Shown one piece after another: positions 1 through 7,766 of a stretch of DNA of 64,000 nucleotides (position 1 is its first letter; every line of letters starts with the position of its first letter). The notes below the pieces were generated by a model. The model did no database searches and was not told the origin of the DNA. It was given only the letters and a program-made list of their open reading frames with translations. Source of the stretch: an uncultured delta proteobacterium (GTDB taxonomy: Bacteria; Myxococcota_A; Polyangia; Polyangiales; Polyangiaceae). A program made the translations under genes and the position numbers. The stretch covers positions 1 to 64,000 of the forward strand of contig CAIVJW010000017.1 of the NCBI GenBank assembly GCA_903906315.1, read 5' to 3'.

Positions 1-12
1 CATATGGAAACA

Positions 13-41
13 GAAACGCCGGCCACGAGGGCCGGCGTTTC
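13..41 (-). terminator. Intrinsic terminator after the RRM gene
   Basis: A perfect 12-bp stem (13-24 pairs with 30-41) closes a 5-nt loop. It lies 54 nt past the stop codon of the minus-strand RRM gene. Read on the minus strand the stem ends in GTTTC and is followed by TGTTTCC, a short U-rich stretch. This is the clearest terminator in the left half of the window. The A/T-containing ends of the stem mean it could also act on plus-strand transcripts. Confidence 0.8.
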
Positions 42-45
42 CGAA

Positions 46-90
46 GTGTCAGTCGTAGACTCGTCTATCGTAGACGTGTCAGTCGCAGAC
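46..90. repeat. Three tandem 15-bp units in the 3' region of the RRM gene
   Basis: Three consecutive 15-mers (46-60, 61-75, 76-90) align as GTGTCAGTCGTAGAC, TCGTCTATCGTAGAC and GTGTCAGTCGCAGAC. The outer two differ by one base and the middle one has diverged in its first half. They lie between the RRM stop codon and its terminator, so they would be transcribed into the 3' UTR. Units contain small GTC...GAC dyads. The function is unknown. Confidence 0.7.
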
Positions 91-95
91 GACTC

Positions 96-407
96 TTACC
101 AGCGGTTCCCGCCGCCGCCGCCGCCGTAGCCGCCGCCGCCGCCGCCGCCGGTGCGCGCCGGGCGCTCCTGGGCCTCGTTCACCTTGAGCGAACGGCCGTC
201 GATCATCATGCCGTTGAGCTGGGCAATCGCCGCGCTCGCCGCCTGGGCGTTGCCCATCGTCACGAACGCGAAGCCGCGCGGCTGGCCCGTCTCGCGGTCG
301 GTCGGCATGGCGACCTCACGAACCTCGCCGGCAGCGGCGAAGGCGGCCTCGAGAGTGGCCTGGGTGGTGGAGTAGGAGAGGTTGCCGACGTAGAGACGAT
401 TTCCCAT
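96..407 (-). CDS. Glycine-rich RRM-domain RNA-binding protein
   Basis: This 103-residue protein is a single RNA recognition motif of the bacterial glycine-rich type, related to cyanobacterial Rbp proteins. RNP2 is LYVGNL (residues 5-10) and RNP1 is RGFAFVTM (44-51). A tail of almost pure glycine with one tyrosine (about 87-100) follows. It should bind single-stranded RNA in the cytoplasm; family members are often cold-induced, which is not shown here. The ATG at 407 was chosen because the RRM starts directly after it; an in-frame start at 476 would add 23 residues of low-complexity sequence. It appears monocistronic, with a terminator downstream and a long leader upstream. Confidence 0.92.
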   Translation of the reverse strand: MGNRLYVGNLSYSTTQATLEAAFAAAGEVREVAMPTDRETGQPRGFAFVTMGNAQAASAAIAQLNGMMIDGRSLKVNEAQERPARTGGGGGGGYGGGGGGNRW

Positions 408-835
408 GGTGCTTGCTCGATGACTTCCGTCGGGCGACCGGGAGGAAGCCCTGCGCCGACCGTTCGTGGAAGCCAATGAAGGCGAACGGGGGCGCGCCGG
501 ACATGCTCAGCACCCGTCATGGGAGCGTTGCTTGCCGCGGCGCACGTCGCGTCTTCCAGTCTTCCGAGCGAGCCGCATTCATCGAAGAAGAGCGACGGGC
601 CAAGCGGCTAGGGACGAGGTCGTGTACGAGCGGCAACGTAGCCCGCCCGCGACCGTTTGGCAAACGGTGCTCGAAGGGTCGGCCAATCGGGCCCGTGCGA
701 ACGCCTCCGCTCCGAACGCCGATCGCTGCGCGCACCGACCGAGCCGCCGCGCGATTCAAGGCAATTTCGCCTGATTTCGCGCGGCCGAACGACACGACGG
801 TCGGCACCGGGGCGTGGCCGGCCGCGGCGCGGACC
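408..835. other. 428-bp gene-free region upstream of the RRM gene
   Basis: No convincing gene was found on either strand; the short open frames here have no recognisable product. The stretch holds the candidate RRM promoter and inverted repeat at 635-668, implying a 5' leader of roughly 220 nt. Its far end is the 3' flank of the SDR gene, whose stop codon is at 836. No clear terminator for the SDR gene was seen. Confidence 0.6.
635..668 (-). promoter_or_regulatory. Candidate RRM promoter with inverted repeat over the -35
   Basis: On the minus strand, TTGCCA (663-658) and TACGTT (640-635) are separated by exactly 17 nt, a sigma70-like arrangement. The -35 hexamer lies inside a perfect inverted repeat at 652-668, ACCGTTT-GCC-AAACGGT. 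This is where a repressor could block polymerase. The predicted start near 628 leaves about 220 nt of leader before the ATG, like the long leaders of cold-shock genes. The promoter is an inference from sequence. Confidence 0.45.
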
Positions 836-2443
836 TCACCACTCGGTGGGGAAATAGTCCTTCAAGAACAGCCCGTGCACGTGCTTGCCCGTGATCGTGC
901 CGGCAAAGATCGGGTCGCACACGCGCGCTGCGCCGTCGACGATGTCGAGCGGCGGGTGGAAGCCGTGCTCTGCGACCTTGCGCTCGGCGAGCACGGCCGG
1001 GTCCTCGTCGGTGACCCAGCCGGTGTCGACGCTGTTCATGAAGATGCCGTCCTTCGCGTAATCCGCGGCCGACGTGCGCGTCATCATGTTGAGCGCGGCC
1101 TTGGCCATGTTCGTGTGCGGGTGACGGTCGGTCTTCCACGCGCGGTAGAACTGGCCCTCCATCGCCGACACGTTGACGACGTGCTTCGCGTCCGTCCGCT
1201 GGCGGAGCATGAGCGGCTTGAGGCGCCCGTTGAGGACGTAGGGCGCGACCGCGTTGACGAGCTGCACCTCGAGCAGCTCGATGGTCGGCACGTCGGCGAG
1301 GCCGAGGCGCCAGCTGTTGCTCACGCGCAGGTCGACCTGCTGAAGGTCGGCGTCGAGGCGGCCCTCGGGGAACAGCTCGAACGCGGGCGCGAGGTCGTCG
1401 CTCACGCCGGCGAGCTGCGACAGCAGCGCGGGCGCCCGCAGGCCCGCGTCGCCGCCGGCCATGGAGGCGCCCGGAAGGCGCGGGGCGCCGCCCTGCCGGC
1501 GGAGCTCGTCGTAGTCGGCGCAGAGGCGTCGCACGGGCTCGGGCTGCGCGTCGAGAGGCGCGGACTCGGCGGCCACGAGGTGCGCGTAGAAGCCCGGCGG
1601 GCGGCGCACGGTCTGGCAGGCGTTGTTGACGATGTGATCCAGCCGATCGAGCGTGCGATCGAGGTGCCGGACGAGCAGCTCGACGCTCGGCGTGTGGCGC
1701 AGATCGAGGCCGTAGATCGAGAGGCGATCGCGGAAGCCGTCGTAGTCGGCCTCGGCGGCGTAGCGCGCGGCGGCGTCGTGCGGGAAGCGCGTCGTGACCA
1801 GGACGCGCGCGCCGGCGCGCAGGAGCTTGATCGCGATCTGGTAGCCGATCTTCACGCGCGCGCCGGTGACGAGCGCGACCTGGCCGCGCAGGTCGGCGGT
1901 CTGCGTGCGCTTCTCGAAGTTGAGGTCGCCGCAGGGCGAGCACATCGCGTCGTAGAAGGAGTGGACGCGGCGAAACTCGCCCTTGCAGACGTAGCACTTG
2001 CGAGGCGCGTGGAGCTCCGGGCCGGCGTCGGGATCGGACGCGGTGGCAGTGGATGGCGCCGGCGGGAGCGTCCGCGTGCCGCTCGCGTCGGGCGTGCGGA
2101 ACACGGGCTCGCGGCGGAGCGTGCGGATGCCGGTCGCGTCGAGGACGGAGGCGTCGGACGAGCGGCGGTCGCCGCGCTCCTTGCGCCGGAAGGTCTTCGA
2201 GAGGTCGCGCTGCTCGGCGCGCGAGGGCTTCGACACGCGACCGGCGGCGGTGAGCAACCGGCGGCGCTCGGCCATCGGGAGGCCGGCGAGGACGCCGCGG
2301 TCCTCGGCGGCGGCCTCGAGCACGCGCAGGCAGGCCGCGACGTCTGCGAGGGCGAGCGGCTCGCGCGGCGCACGCAGCAGGCGAGACGCATCCGCAGCGT
2401 CGCTCGCCTCGCCCACCTCGCTCGCGTCGTCGTTCGAGCTCAT
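836..2443 (-). CDS. Large SDR-family oxidoreductase with zinc-binding insert
   Basis: This 535-residue protein has an SDR Rossmann domain in its C-terminal two thirds: dinucleotide motif TGARVKIG at about 193-200 and an NNAC motif (VNNACQTV). Before it lies a low-complexity region and a CxxC...CxxC cluster (Cys150, 153, 168, 171) that probably binds zinc. It is roughly twice the usual SDR length. The catalytic region reads VSAMEGQFYRAWK...HTNMAKAALNMM. The lysine in MAKAAL is in place, but the residue four before it is Thr, not Tyr; the only nearby tyrosine is in YRAWK. The substrate is unknown. An ATG start at 2443 is supported by a GCTACG -10-like element 9 nt upstream. Confidence 0.85.
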   Translation of the reverse strand: MSSNDDASEVGEASDAADASRLLRAPREPLALADVAACLRVLEAAAEDRGVLAGLPMAERRRLLTAAGRVSKPSRAEQRDLSKTFRRKERGDRRSSDASVLDATGIRTLRREPVFRTPDASGTRTLPPAPSTATASDPDAGPELHAPRKCYVCKGEFRRVHSFYDAMCSPCGDLNFEKRTQTADLRGQVALVTGARVKIGYQIAIKLLRAGARVLVTTRFPHDAAARYAAEADYDGFRDRLSIYGLDLRHTPSVELLVRHLDRTLDRLDHIVNNACQTVRRPPGFYAHLVAAESAPLDAQPEPVRRLCADYDELRRQGGAPRLPGASMAGGDAGLRAPALLSQLAGVSDDLAPAFELFPEGRLDADLQQVDLRVSNSWRLGLADVPTIELLEVQLVNAVAPYVLNGRLKPLMLRQRTDAKHVVNVSAMEGQFYRAWKTDRHPHTNMAKAALNMMTRTSAADYAKDGIFMNSVDTGWVTDEDPAVLAERKVAEHGFHPPLDIVDGAARVCDPIFAGTITGKHVHGLFLKDYFPTEW

Positions 2444-2560
2444 CGCGACCGGCGCGTAGCACGCCGCGCGGAGCCTGGCGACGGATCGATGGGGACGATG
2501 GGAAGGCAGATGCGCGGGGGGCGCGCCGTGCAGGCCCGCGGGACGCCGCGCAGCTGCGTG

Positions 2561-4021
2561 CTAGCGGCGGCGTGGCGGTACGCTGGCCGCGACGACCTCG
2601 AGGAACCCGCGGCCGAGCGGCCCGCCTTGCGGGTCGACGGCCTCGACGCGCACGACCCAGGGGCCGGGCGGCGAGCGAGGCTCGAGCTCGGTGCGCCAGG
2701 TGTCGCCGTCGCGCCGCCACGTCGCGTCGACCTCGGCGAGGTTCACGCGGACGGTGAGGCGGGGCTCGAAACCGGGGGGCTTCGGGCCGTGGACGAGCAC
2801 CGAGACGGTCACAGGGTCGAACGGCCAGACCGCGGTCTTCGGCCCGAGCTCGACGTCGGCCCGCAGCGCGCGCTGCGTGAGCAGGACCGAACGCGTGGCG
2901 GTGTCGCCGACCAGGCGAAGCACCAGGCGCAGCGGGGCGTCATCGTCCAGCACGAGCTCCGCCGGAGCGGGCTCGAACGGCGACTTGCCTCGTCGAAGCT
3001 CGACCCCGCCCGGATCGTCGAGCACGACCGGGACGCCGACCGGCACCGTGAACGCCTCACCGACGACCGCAGAGCCCGGCGGCAACTTGACGCGCAACAC
3101 GCGCAGGGGTCGGGTCGGACCTGCCGCTCCGGGCAGGCCGACGGCGTCGAGCGCGCGCGCCCGGGCCACGTAGCGGCCGGCCGGGAGCGGAGGGGTGTCG
3201 ACCGGACCGGCGGCGGCGAGCTCGCAGCGCGCGACGGTCTCGGTGAAGGCCTCGGATCGGGCGACCTCGACCACGTAGCCCGAGGCGGCCGGCACCGCGC
3301 CCACGCGCAGGCGGAGAGGCGCCCGCGCGTCGTCGGAGGTGACCAGGGCGAGCGCGCCTCCGCTCGCCTCGGCCGCGTCGCGCTCCCACGGCGGCGCGGC
3401 GACGGTCGGGCGGGTCGTGCTCGGCTCGGGGGCCGCGAGCCGGCGCACCTCGCCCTGGGTGAGCGGCTTCCACGTCCCGTGCGCCGAGTACGCCGCGTCC
3501 CCACCGTAGAGCACGACGTGAAGCGCCCGCGACGCGCTGCGCGCTCCGGCGGCAGCGGCGAGCGCGCCCCCGGCACGCACGAGGACGAGGTTGTCACCCG
3601 AGAGGACGAGGAGCTGGTCGAGCGAGCCAGCGGGCACCGTCGCGACGAGCTGGCCCGATCGCAACAAGAGCTTGGCCGCGGGCTTGCGGCCGGCCGCGCC
3701 CTGGACCTCGAGCCGCCCCTGGAGCACCGCCACCGCGCCGGGGGCGAGCTCGACCCGCGCATCGCCGAAGCGCAACGCGGTCATCCCGGAGACCGCGCGA
3801 ATATCCTTGTACGACGGCGGGCGCTCCCCCGCGGGGAGCGGCGCGAACGTCCCGGCATCGGTGCGCACCTCGACCTGACCCGACACGACGACCGCCGCCG
3901 ACGCCTCCGCCGCGGGCGCCGACGCGGGCGCGGAGCCGAGCGCGCCCGCGCCCCTTGGACCGAGGATCGCGAGCGCGAGCGCGGTGAGGGCTACGACGTT
4001 GCGCGGAAAGAGGGCGGTCAC
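2561..4021 (-). CDS. FecR-like domain secreted protein
   Basis: This 486-residue protein starts with GTG. It has an N-terminal hydrophobic segment (about 9-28) consistent with a signal peptide or anchor. It then has a FecR-type module with the features SGMTALRFGDARVELAPG and an SGQ-type turn (LLLRSGQLVATV). The C-terminal half resembles Ig-like beta modules (VVEVARSEAF, YVARARALDAVG). FecR proteins usually relay signals to ECF sigma factors, but no sigma factor or TonB receptor is adjacent, so this more likely belongs to the free-standing FecR/LysM-type surface proteins. A GAGG sequence abuts the start codon. Confidence 0.75.
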   Translation of the reverse strand: MTALFPRNVVALTALALAILGPRGAGALGSAPASAPAAEASAAVVVSGQVEVRTDAGTFAPLPAGERPPSYKDIRAVSGMTALRFGDARVELAPGAVAVLQGRLEVQGAAGRKPAAKLLLRSGQLVATVPAGSLDQLLVLSGDNLVLVRAGGALAAAAGARSASRALHVVLYGGDAAYSAHGTWKPLTQGEVRRLAAPEPSTTRPTVAAPPWERDAAEASGGALALVTSDDARAPLRLRVGAVPAASGYVVEVARSEAFTETVARCELAAAGPVDTPPLPAGRYVARARALDAVGLPGAAGPTRPLRVLRVKLPPGSAVVGEAFTVPVGVPVVLDDPGGVELRRGKSPFEPAPAELVLDDDAPLRLVLRLVGDTATRSVLLTQRALRADVELGPKTAVWPFDPVTVSVLVHGPKPPGFEPRLTVRVNLAEVDATWRRDGDTWRTELEPRSPPGPWVVRVEAVDPQGGPLGRGFLEVVAASVPPRRR

Positions 4022-4200
4022 CCTCAGATCATCGGCAGAATCGGGCGAATCTTGAGGTCTTTCGCGCGGTCCGGCGCGGTGGCGGGCCGGAGCGCCGACG
4101 GAGACGCGAGCGGCGGTGCGGCGGCGCCGCGGACGGACGACAGGGCGGGCGGAAGCGAGGTGCGCGACCCGAGGTGAAGGCGCCTAGCGAGAGGGCAGGC

Positions 4201-5220
4201 TTACGGCGGGAGGCGGGCAACCGTGATCGCGTCGTCCTCGGGCCCCTCGCCGGCGACGACGGCCATCGAGAGGCCCGAACAGGCGAGCGCGAGCACGGTC
4301 GGCGCGACGGGCTTGCGCTTGCACTCGGGGCCGCGGCCCACCAGCCGATCGAACTCGCCGCGCAGCGCGGCGACCTGGCGCACGATCGCGTCGATGCGCC
4401 GCGGCCCGTCGCCGGTAGCGATGGCGCGCACCGTGTGGGTCTCCTCGAGGCGCAGGAAGAGCTCCGGCCCGGCCAGCGTGACGGCCTGGAGGCGGCCGTC
4501 CGCGTCCTCGTCGACGTCGATCTGGAGCGTGATCTGGCGCGGCTCGACGACGGCGCCGACCAGCACGGGATACTCGAGCTCGACCATCTTCGTGCAGCGC
4601 CGGCCGGCCGGGGCGAACGGGGCGCCCGACGCGCGCGCCCTGGGCTCGGCGCGCCCCCCCTCGCCCGCCGGTCGGCAGACGGGCGCCGGGAGGCCGAGGC
4701 TCCACGGAACCACGAGACCGACGGGGGCGTCGGCGACGCGACCACTCCAAGCGGCCGGGTCGAGGAACCGGCCGACCCAGGCCGCGACGGCGTCACGGGC
4801 CGCCGCGCGCCGGGCCGACGCGCGCGCGAGCCGCGCCTCGGTGGCGGACGCCTGTCGCCCCGCCTCGTCCGGCGAATCCTTGGCGTCGCGCTCGACGCGC
4901 AGGAGCGCGTACGCCTCCCGCGCGTGCGGCCCGTGCGGCAGCGCCTTCAGGTAGGCCCCGAGCGCGTGCGCACTGCCGCGCCGCGCCTCGAAAAAGGCGG
5001 GCTCGGCGCGGCCGAACCAGGCGCGCACCTCCGGGGCGAACGCGCCCTCTGGGAAGCGCTCGAGGTACGCTTCGGCGGCCGCGACGCGATCGTCGAGGGT
5101 CTCGCCTGCGCGCGTGCCGCGGTATGCCGCGTAGTCGTCCGGCGCCGAGACGAGCGGCCGGAGCGGACCGCAGCCGACGCCGGCGAGGATCGCGGCGAGG
5201 AGGACGGCGCGCGCGGTCAC
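4201..5220 (-). CDS. Hypothetical lipoprotein, last gene of a three-gene envelope unit
   Basis: This 339-residue protein starts at GTG 5220, which overlaps the stop codon of the upstream gene by four bases (GTGA). The signal peptide TARAVLLAAILAGVGC ends in a lipobox (GVGC), so it is probably a lipoprotein. The first part is helical and TPR-like (YLERFPEGAFAPEVRAWFG), as in outer-membrane assembly or tol-pal-type lipoproteins. The second half carries isolated cysteines and a VEPRQITLQIDVDEDADG strand region. No defined family was recognised. The overlaps make co-translation with 5217-5615 and 5612-6274 likely. Confidence 0.75.
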   Translation of the reverse strand: MTARAVLLAAILAGVGCGPLRPLVSAPDDYAAYRGTRAGETLDDRVAAAEAYLERFPEGAFAPEVRAWFGRAEPAFFEARRGSAHALGAYLKALPHGPHAREAYALLRVERDAKDSPDEAGRQASATEARLARASARRAAARDAVAAWVGRFLDPAAWSGRVADAPVGLVVPWSLGLPAPVCRPAGEGGRAEPRARASGAPFAPAGRRCTKMVELEYPVLVGAVVEPRQITLQIDVDEDADGRLQAVTLAGPELFLRLEETHTVRAIATGDGPRRIDAIVRQVAALRGEFDRLVGRGPECKRKPVAPTVLALACSGLSMAVVAGEGPEDDAITVARLPP

Positions 5221-5615
5221 CGCTTCCCCGCGGGGCAGAAGTCGCACTCGGTCGGCACCGAGGGCGCGTCGGTGGAGAGGTAGCTCGCGTAGTCCGTGCA
5301 GCTCGCGGCCTGGAGCGCGTCGAGGCAGACCTCGCCGTCGTGCACGAGCGGGTAGCAGCCGGCCGCGAACTCGCTCTGCTGGAGAGCCGGTGCGCACGCG
5401 CGGTCGCAGGCCGGCGAGGAGATTCCGCACTCGTCGCAGCGCCGGCAGTCGAGCGCCTGCTTGGAGCCGAAGAACTTGGGCGCATCCAGATCCTCGGCGG
5501 GCTGGCCGCAGCTGCCGACGTCCCCGGCCGTCGGCGCGGCCGACGCGAACAGGGCGAGCGCGAGCCAGCCGATCGGGAGGCGGCGCGGAGGCCGAGGAGA
5601 AGCGCTTCGGCTCAT
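5217..5615 (-). CDS. Secreted cysteine-rich protein
   Basis: This 132-residue protein has a basic N-terminus and a signal peptide (hydrophobic core IGWLALALFASAA). The mature part is cysteine-rich (CRRCDEC, CDRACAPAL, CYPL, CLDA, CDFCPAG), suggesting disulfides outside the cytoplasm, or metal binding. It overlaps both neighbours by 4 nt: ATGA with the upstream gene and GTGA with the downstream gene. This fixes the ATG at 5615. No family was recognised. It presumably works with the adjoining barrel-like protein and lipoprotein. Confidence 0.75.
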   Translation of the reverse strand: MSRSASPRPPRRLPIGWLALALFASAAPTAGDVGSCGQPAEDLDAPKFFGSKQALDCRRCDECGISSPACDRACAPALQQSEFAAGCYPLVHDGEVCLDALQAASCTDYASYLSTDAPSVPTECDFCPAGKR

Positions 5616-6274
5616 GGCAGGATCTCCCAGTCGACGAGCAGCCCGATCTGCCCCGACAGGATCGGGTAGACCGCAGCTCGCACCTCGCGCGTGCCGGCGC
5701 CGACGAAGAGGTCGCCGACGACCTCGCCCGTGAGCGCGAGGCCGGAGGTGAGGTAGTAGCCCCCGCCGACGGCGAGCTCGCCGCCGAGGTTCCAGTCGGG
5801 GCCGAGGAGGTTCGGCGCGCCGACGCGCGCGAAGGCGATCGTGTGGGGCGACCCGCGGTAGATCGCCAGCACGCTCGGCGTGAGCACGCTCTGCGGGACG
5901 CCCGCGAGCGCGGCGGAGAGGTGGAGCGCGACGCCGGTCTGGAGGCCGCTGGGCGCGCCGAAGGAGGCGGCGGCCCCGAGGTCGAGGTAGCCGGGGGTCA
6001 TCGAGACCGATTCGCCCCCCGACCCGAGCTCGGTGCGCAGCCGATACGGGTTGTTGAAGCGAAACCCCGTGCCGAAGCCGATCGATCCGAGCAGGCGCGC
6101 GTAGCGTCCGCCACGCTCGCTCGACGGGCGGAGCGCGGCGACTGCCTGGTCGTCCGCGGGGGCGCCGGGGGCGGCCGCAGCGGGGGTGGCCTCGTCGGCG
6201 TGCGCCACGCCGGTCGCGAGCGCCCCTGGAGCGCCGGCGAAGAGCCCGGCCAGGACGAACGACGTCACCCGCAT
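5612..6274 (-). CDS. Outer-membrane beta-barrel-like protein
   Basis: This 220-residue protein has a signal peptide (MRVTSFVLAGLFAGAPGALATGVAHA). After it come alternating polar and hydrophobic strands rich in Gly and aromatics (YARLLGSIGFGTGFRFNNPY, GGYYLTSGLALTGEVVGDLF) ending in WEILP, which is typical of a small outer-membrane barrel. It is first in a unit with 5217-5615 and 4201-5220. A TAAGGT -10-like element (6288-6283) ends 8 nt before the ATG, so the transcript leader may be very short. Its exact role is unknown. Confidence 0.7.
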   Translation of the reverse strand: MRVTSFVLAGLFAGAPGALATGVAHADEATPAAAAPGAPADDQAVAALRPSSERGGRYARLLGSIGFGTGFRFNNPYRLRTELGSGGESVSMTPGYLDLGAAASFGAPSGLQTGVALHLSAALAGVPQSVLTPSVLAIYRGSPHTIAFARVGAPNLLGPDWNLGGELAVGGGYYLTSGLALTGEVVGDLFVGAGTREVRAAVYPILSGQIGLLVDWEILP

Positions 6275-6338
6275 CGCCTTCGACCTTAGCATCGGCGGCG
6301 AGCGAGGGCGGCAACCACGAAGCGCCCCGACGAGAAGG

Positions 6339-7766
6339 TCAGTCGAGGCTGCGCAGGAGGCGCCGCGGGCGGCCCTCGGCGGCGAGGTCGACGAGGAGCT
6401 CGTTGCGCGGCGGCTGACCATCGGGCATCACACGGACGCGGGCGCGCGGCGTGGCGAACTGCGCCGGCGAGTCGACGAGCGACGTGGTCTCGACGACCCG
6501 CCCGTCCTCGAGCTCGATGAGCGTCCCGGGCGGGAAGCGCCCCATGCGGTTGACGAAGACCTGGAGCAGCACCGGGTCGTAGCGGGTGCCGGAGCCGGCC
6601 ATCATGCCGACGAGCGCCTCGGCGGGCGAGAGGCCGCCGCCGGTGGGCCGGCAGTAGTTGTCGAAATCCTCGGCGATCCGCAGGATCCGGCCGAAGAGCG
6701 AGGGCTTCCCCCGCCGATCGTCGTGGTCGCGGTGGTGGTGGAGCGCCGCGAGGATGCGGCGGACCTTGGCCTCGTGGAAGCCACGCCGGACGGCGAGCAT
6801 GCGAGCTCCACGGACCGGGTGGCTCGCGACGTGCGACGCGCCCTCGCCGAGCTCGTCGCCGGCGGTGTAGCCGACGTCGTGGAGCACCGCCGCGACGCCG
6901 AGGTCCTGGAGCACGGACTCGGGCAAGCCCGCGGCCTTGCCGATCGTGAGCGCGAGGAGGTTCACCCTCATGGCGTGCGCGACGTGCGGAGGCGCTTGCG
7001 CGTCGGCCTTCCACACCGCGTCGTCGTCGGTGCCCAGCGCGAGCAGCTCGGCCACCATGCGGCGAAGCGCGAGCGCGTTGATCATGTGGCCGGCGGCCGC
7101 GTTCCTCCAGACGGCGGCGACCGTCTCGTCCGCGCGGTCGATGACCTCGCGGACGTCGTGCGCCACGGACTCGCCCGCGCTGCGCTCGCCGACCTTCGGA
7201 AAGCGGTTGATGCCGCCGAGCTCGATCCCGCGCACGCCGTGCTTTTCGAGGAAGCGCGCGAGCGCGGCGCGCGGCGAGGCCGGGTCCGGCGCCTGCGAGA
7301 AGCCGCCGACGAGCGCGCGGATGTGCTCGTCCGTCGGCGGCGCCTGGAAGGTGATGCCACCCACGTTATGCTTGCCGAGCTCGACGCCGAGCTCGCCAGG
7401 TTTGCCAGATTTTTCGCCGAAACGAACGCGGACGTCGTTGACGTACACCTGGTCTTGCACGCACACGAGCGTCACCGGGCCGAGGCGGCTCGTCAGACGC
7501 GCGACGCACGTGGCGAGATCGGTGACGGGCGAGTCGAAGGCCTTGTTCTCGGCGGCGTAGAGGCGGCTCGTGCGCAGGAGGCCGTAGATCAGGTTCGCCA
7601 GCTGCTCGCCGCGCTCGCGGACCTCCTGCGCCAGCTCGCGATCCTCTCCGACCTGCGCGCGCTCGATCGCGTGCGCGAGCCGATCCTGGACCACGCGCTC
7701 GGCGTCGGCCGGGCCCTGCACTGGGGCCGAAGCCGAGGGCGCGTCGTTCGGTCGTTCGTCAGCCAC
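6339..7766 (-). CDS. HD-domain protein, degenerate HD-GYP type
   Basis: This 475-residue protein starts with GTG. An N-terminal module of about 200 residues (LLRTSRLYAAENKAF, VCVQDQVYVNDVRVRF) precedes an HD domain with VLHDVGYT and HHHRDHDDRRGKP. The latter aligns with the HHExxDGxGYP signature of HD-GYP c-di-GMP phosphodiesterases, but GYP is GKP and the HHE glutamate is absent. FDNYCRP matches the usual FDALTSDRPY region. Phosphodiesterase activity is therefore uncertain; metal-binding His/Asp residues remain. It overlaps the end of the HEAT gene by 8 nt, and the two share a related N-terminal module. Confidence 0.8.
   Translation of the reverse strand: MADERPNDAPSASAPVQGPADAERVVQDRLAHAIERAQVGEDRELAQEVRERGEQLANLIYGLLRTSRLYAAENKAFDSPVTDLATCVARLTSRLGPVTLVCVQDQVYVNDVRVRFGEKSGKPGELGVELGKHNVGGITFQAPPTDEHIRALVGGFSQAPDPASPRAALARFLEKHGVRGIELGGINRFPKVGERSAGESVAHDVREVIDRADETVAAVWRNAAAGHMINALALRRMVAELLALGTDDDAVWKADAQAPPHVAHAMRVNLLALTIGKAAGLPESVLQDLGVAAVLHDVGYTAGDELGEGASHVASHPVRGARMLAVRRGFHEAKVRRILAALHHHRDHDDRRGKPSLFGRILRIAEDFDNYCRPTGGGLSPAEALVGMMAGSGTRYDPVLLQVFVNRMGRFPPGTLIELEDGRVVETTSLVDSPAQFATPRARVRVMPDGQPPRNELLVDLAAEGRPRRLLRSLD

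Noticed and set aside
517-807. 96-codon open frame in the RRM leader region
   Set aside because: No domain, no ribosome-binding site, and it lies on the predicted leader and promoter of the RRM gene.
413-4177. 1,254-codon open frame on the plus strand
   Set aside because: It is antisense to the SDR and FecR-like genes, Arg/Ala/Val-rich, with no domain; open because of GC-biased third positions.
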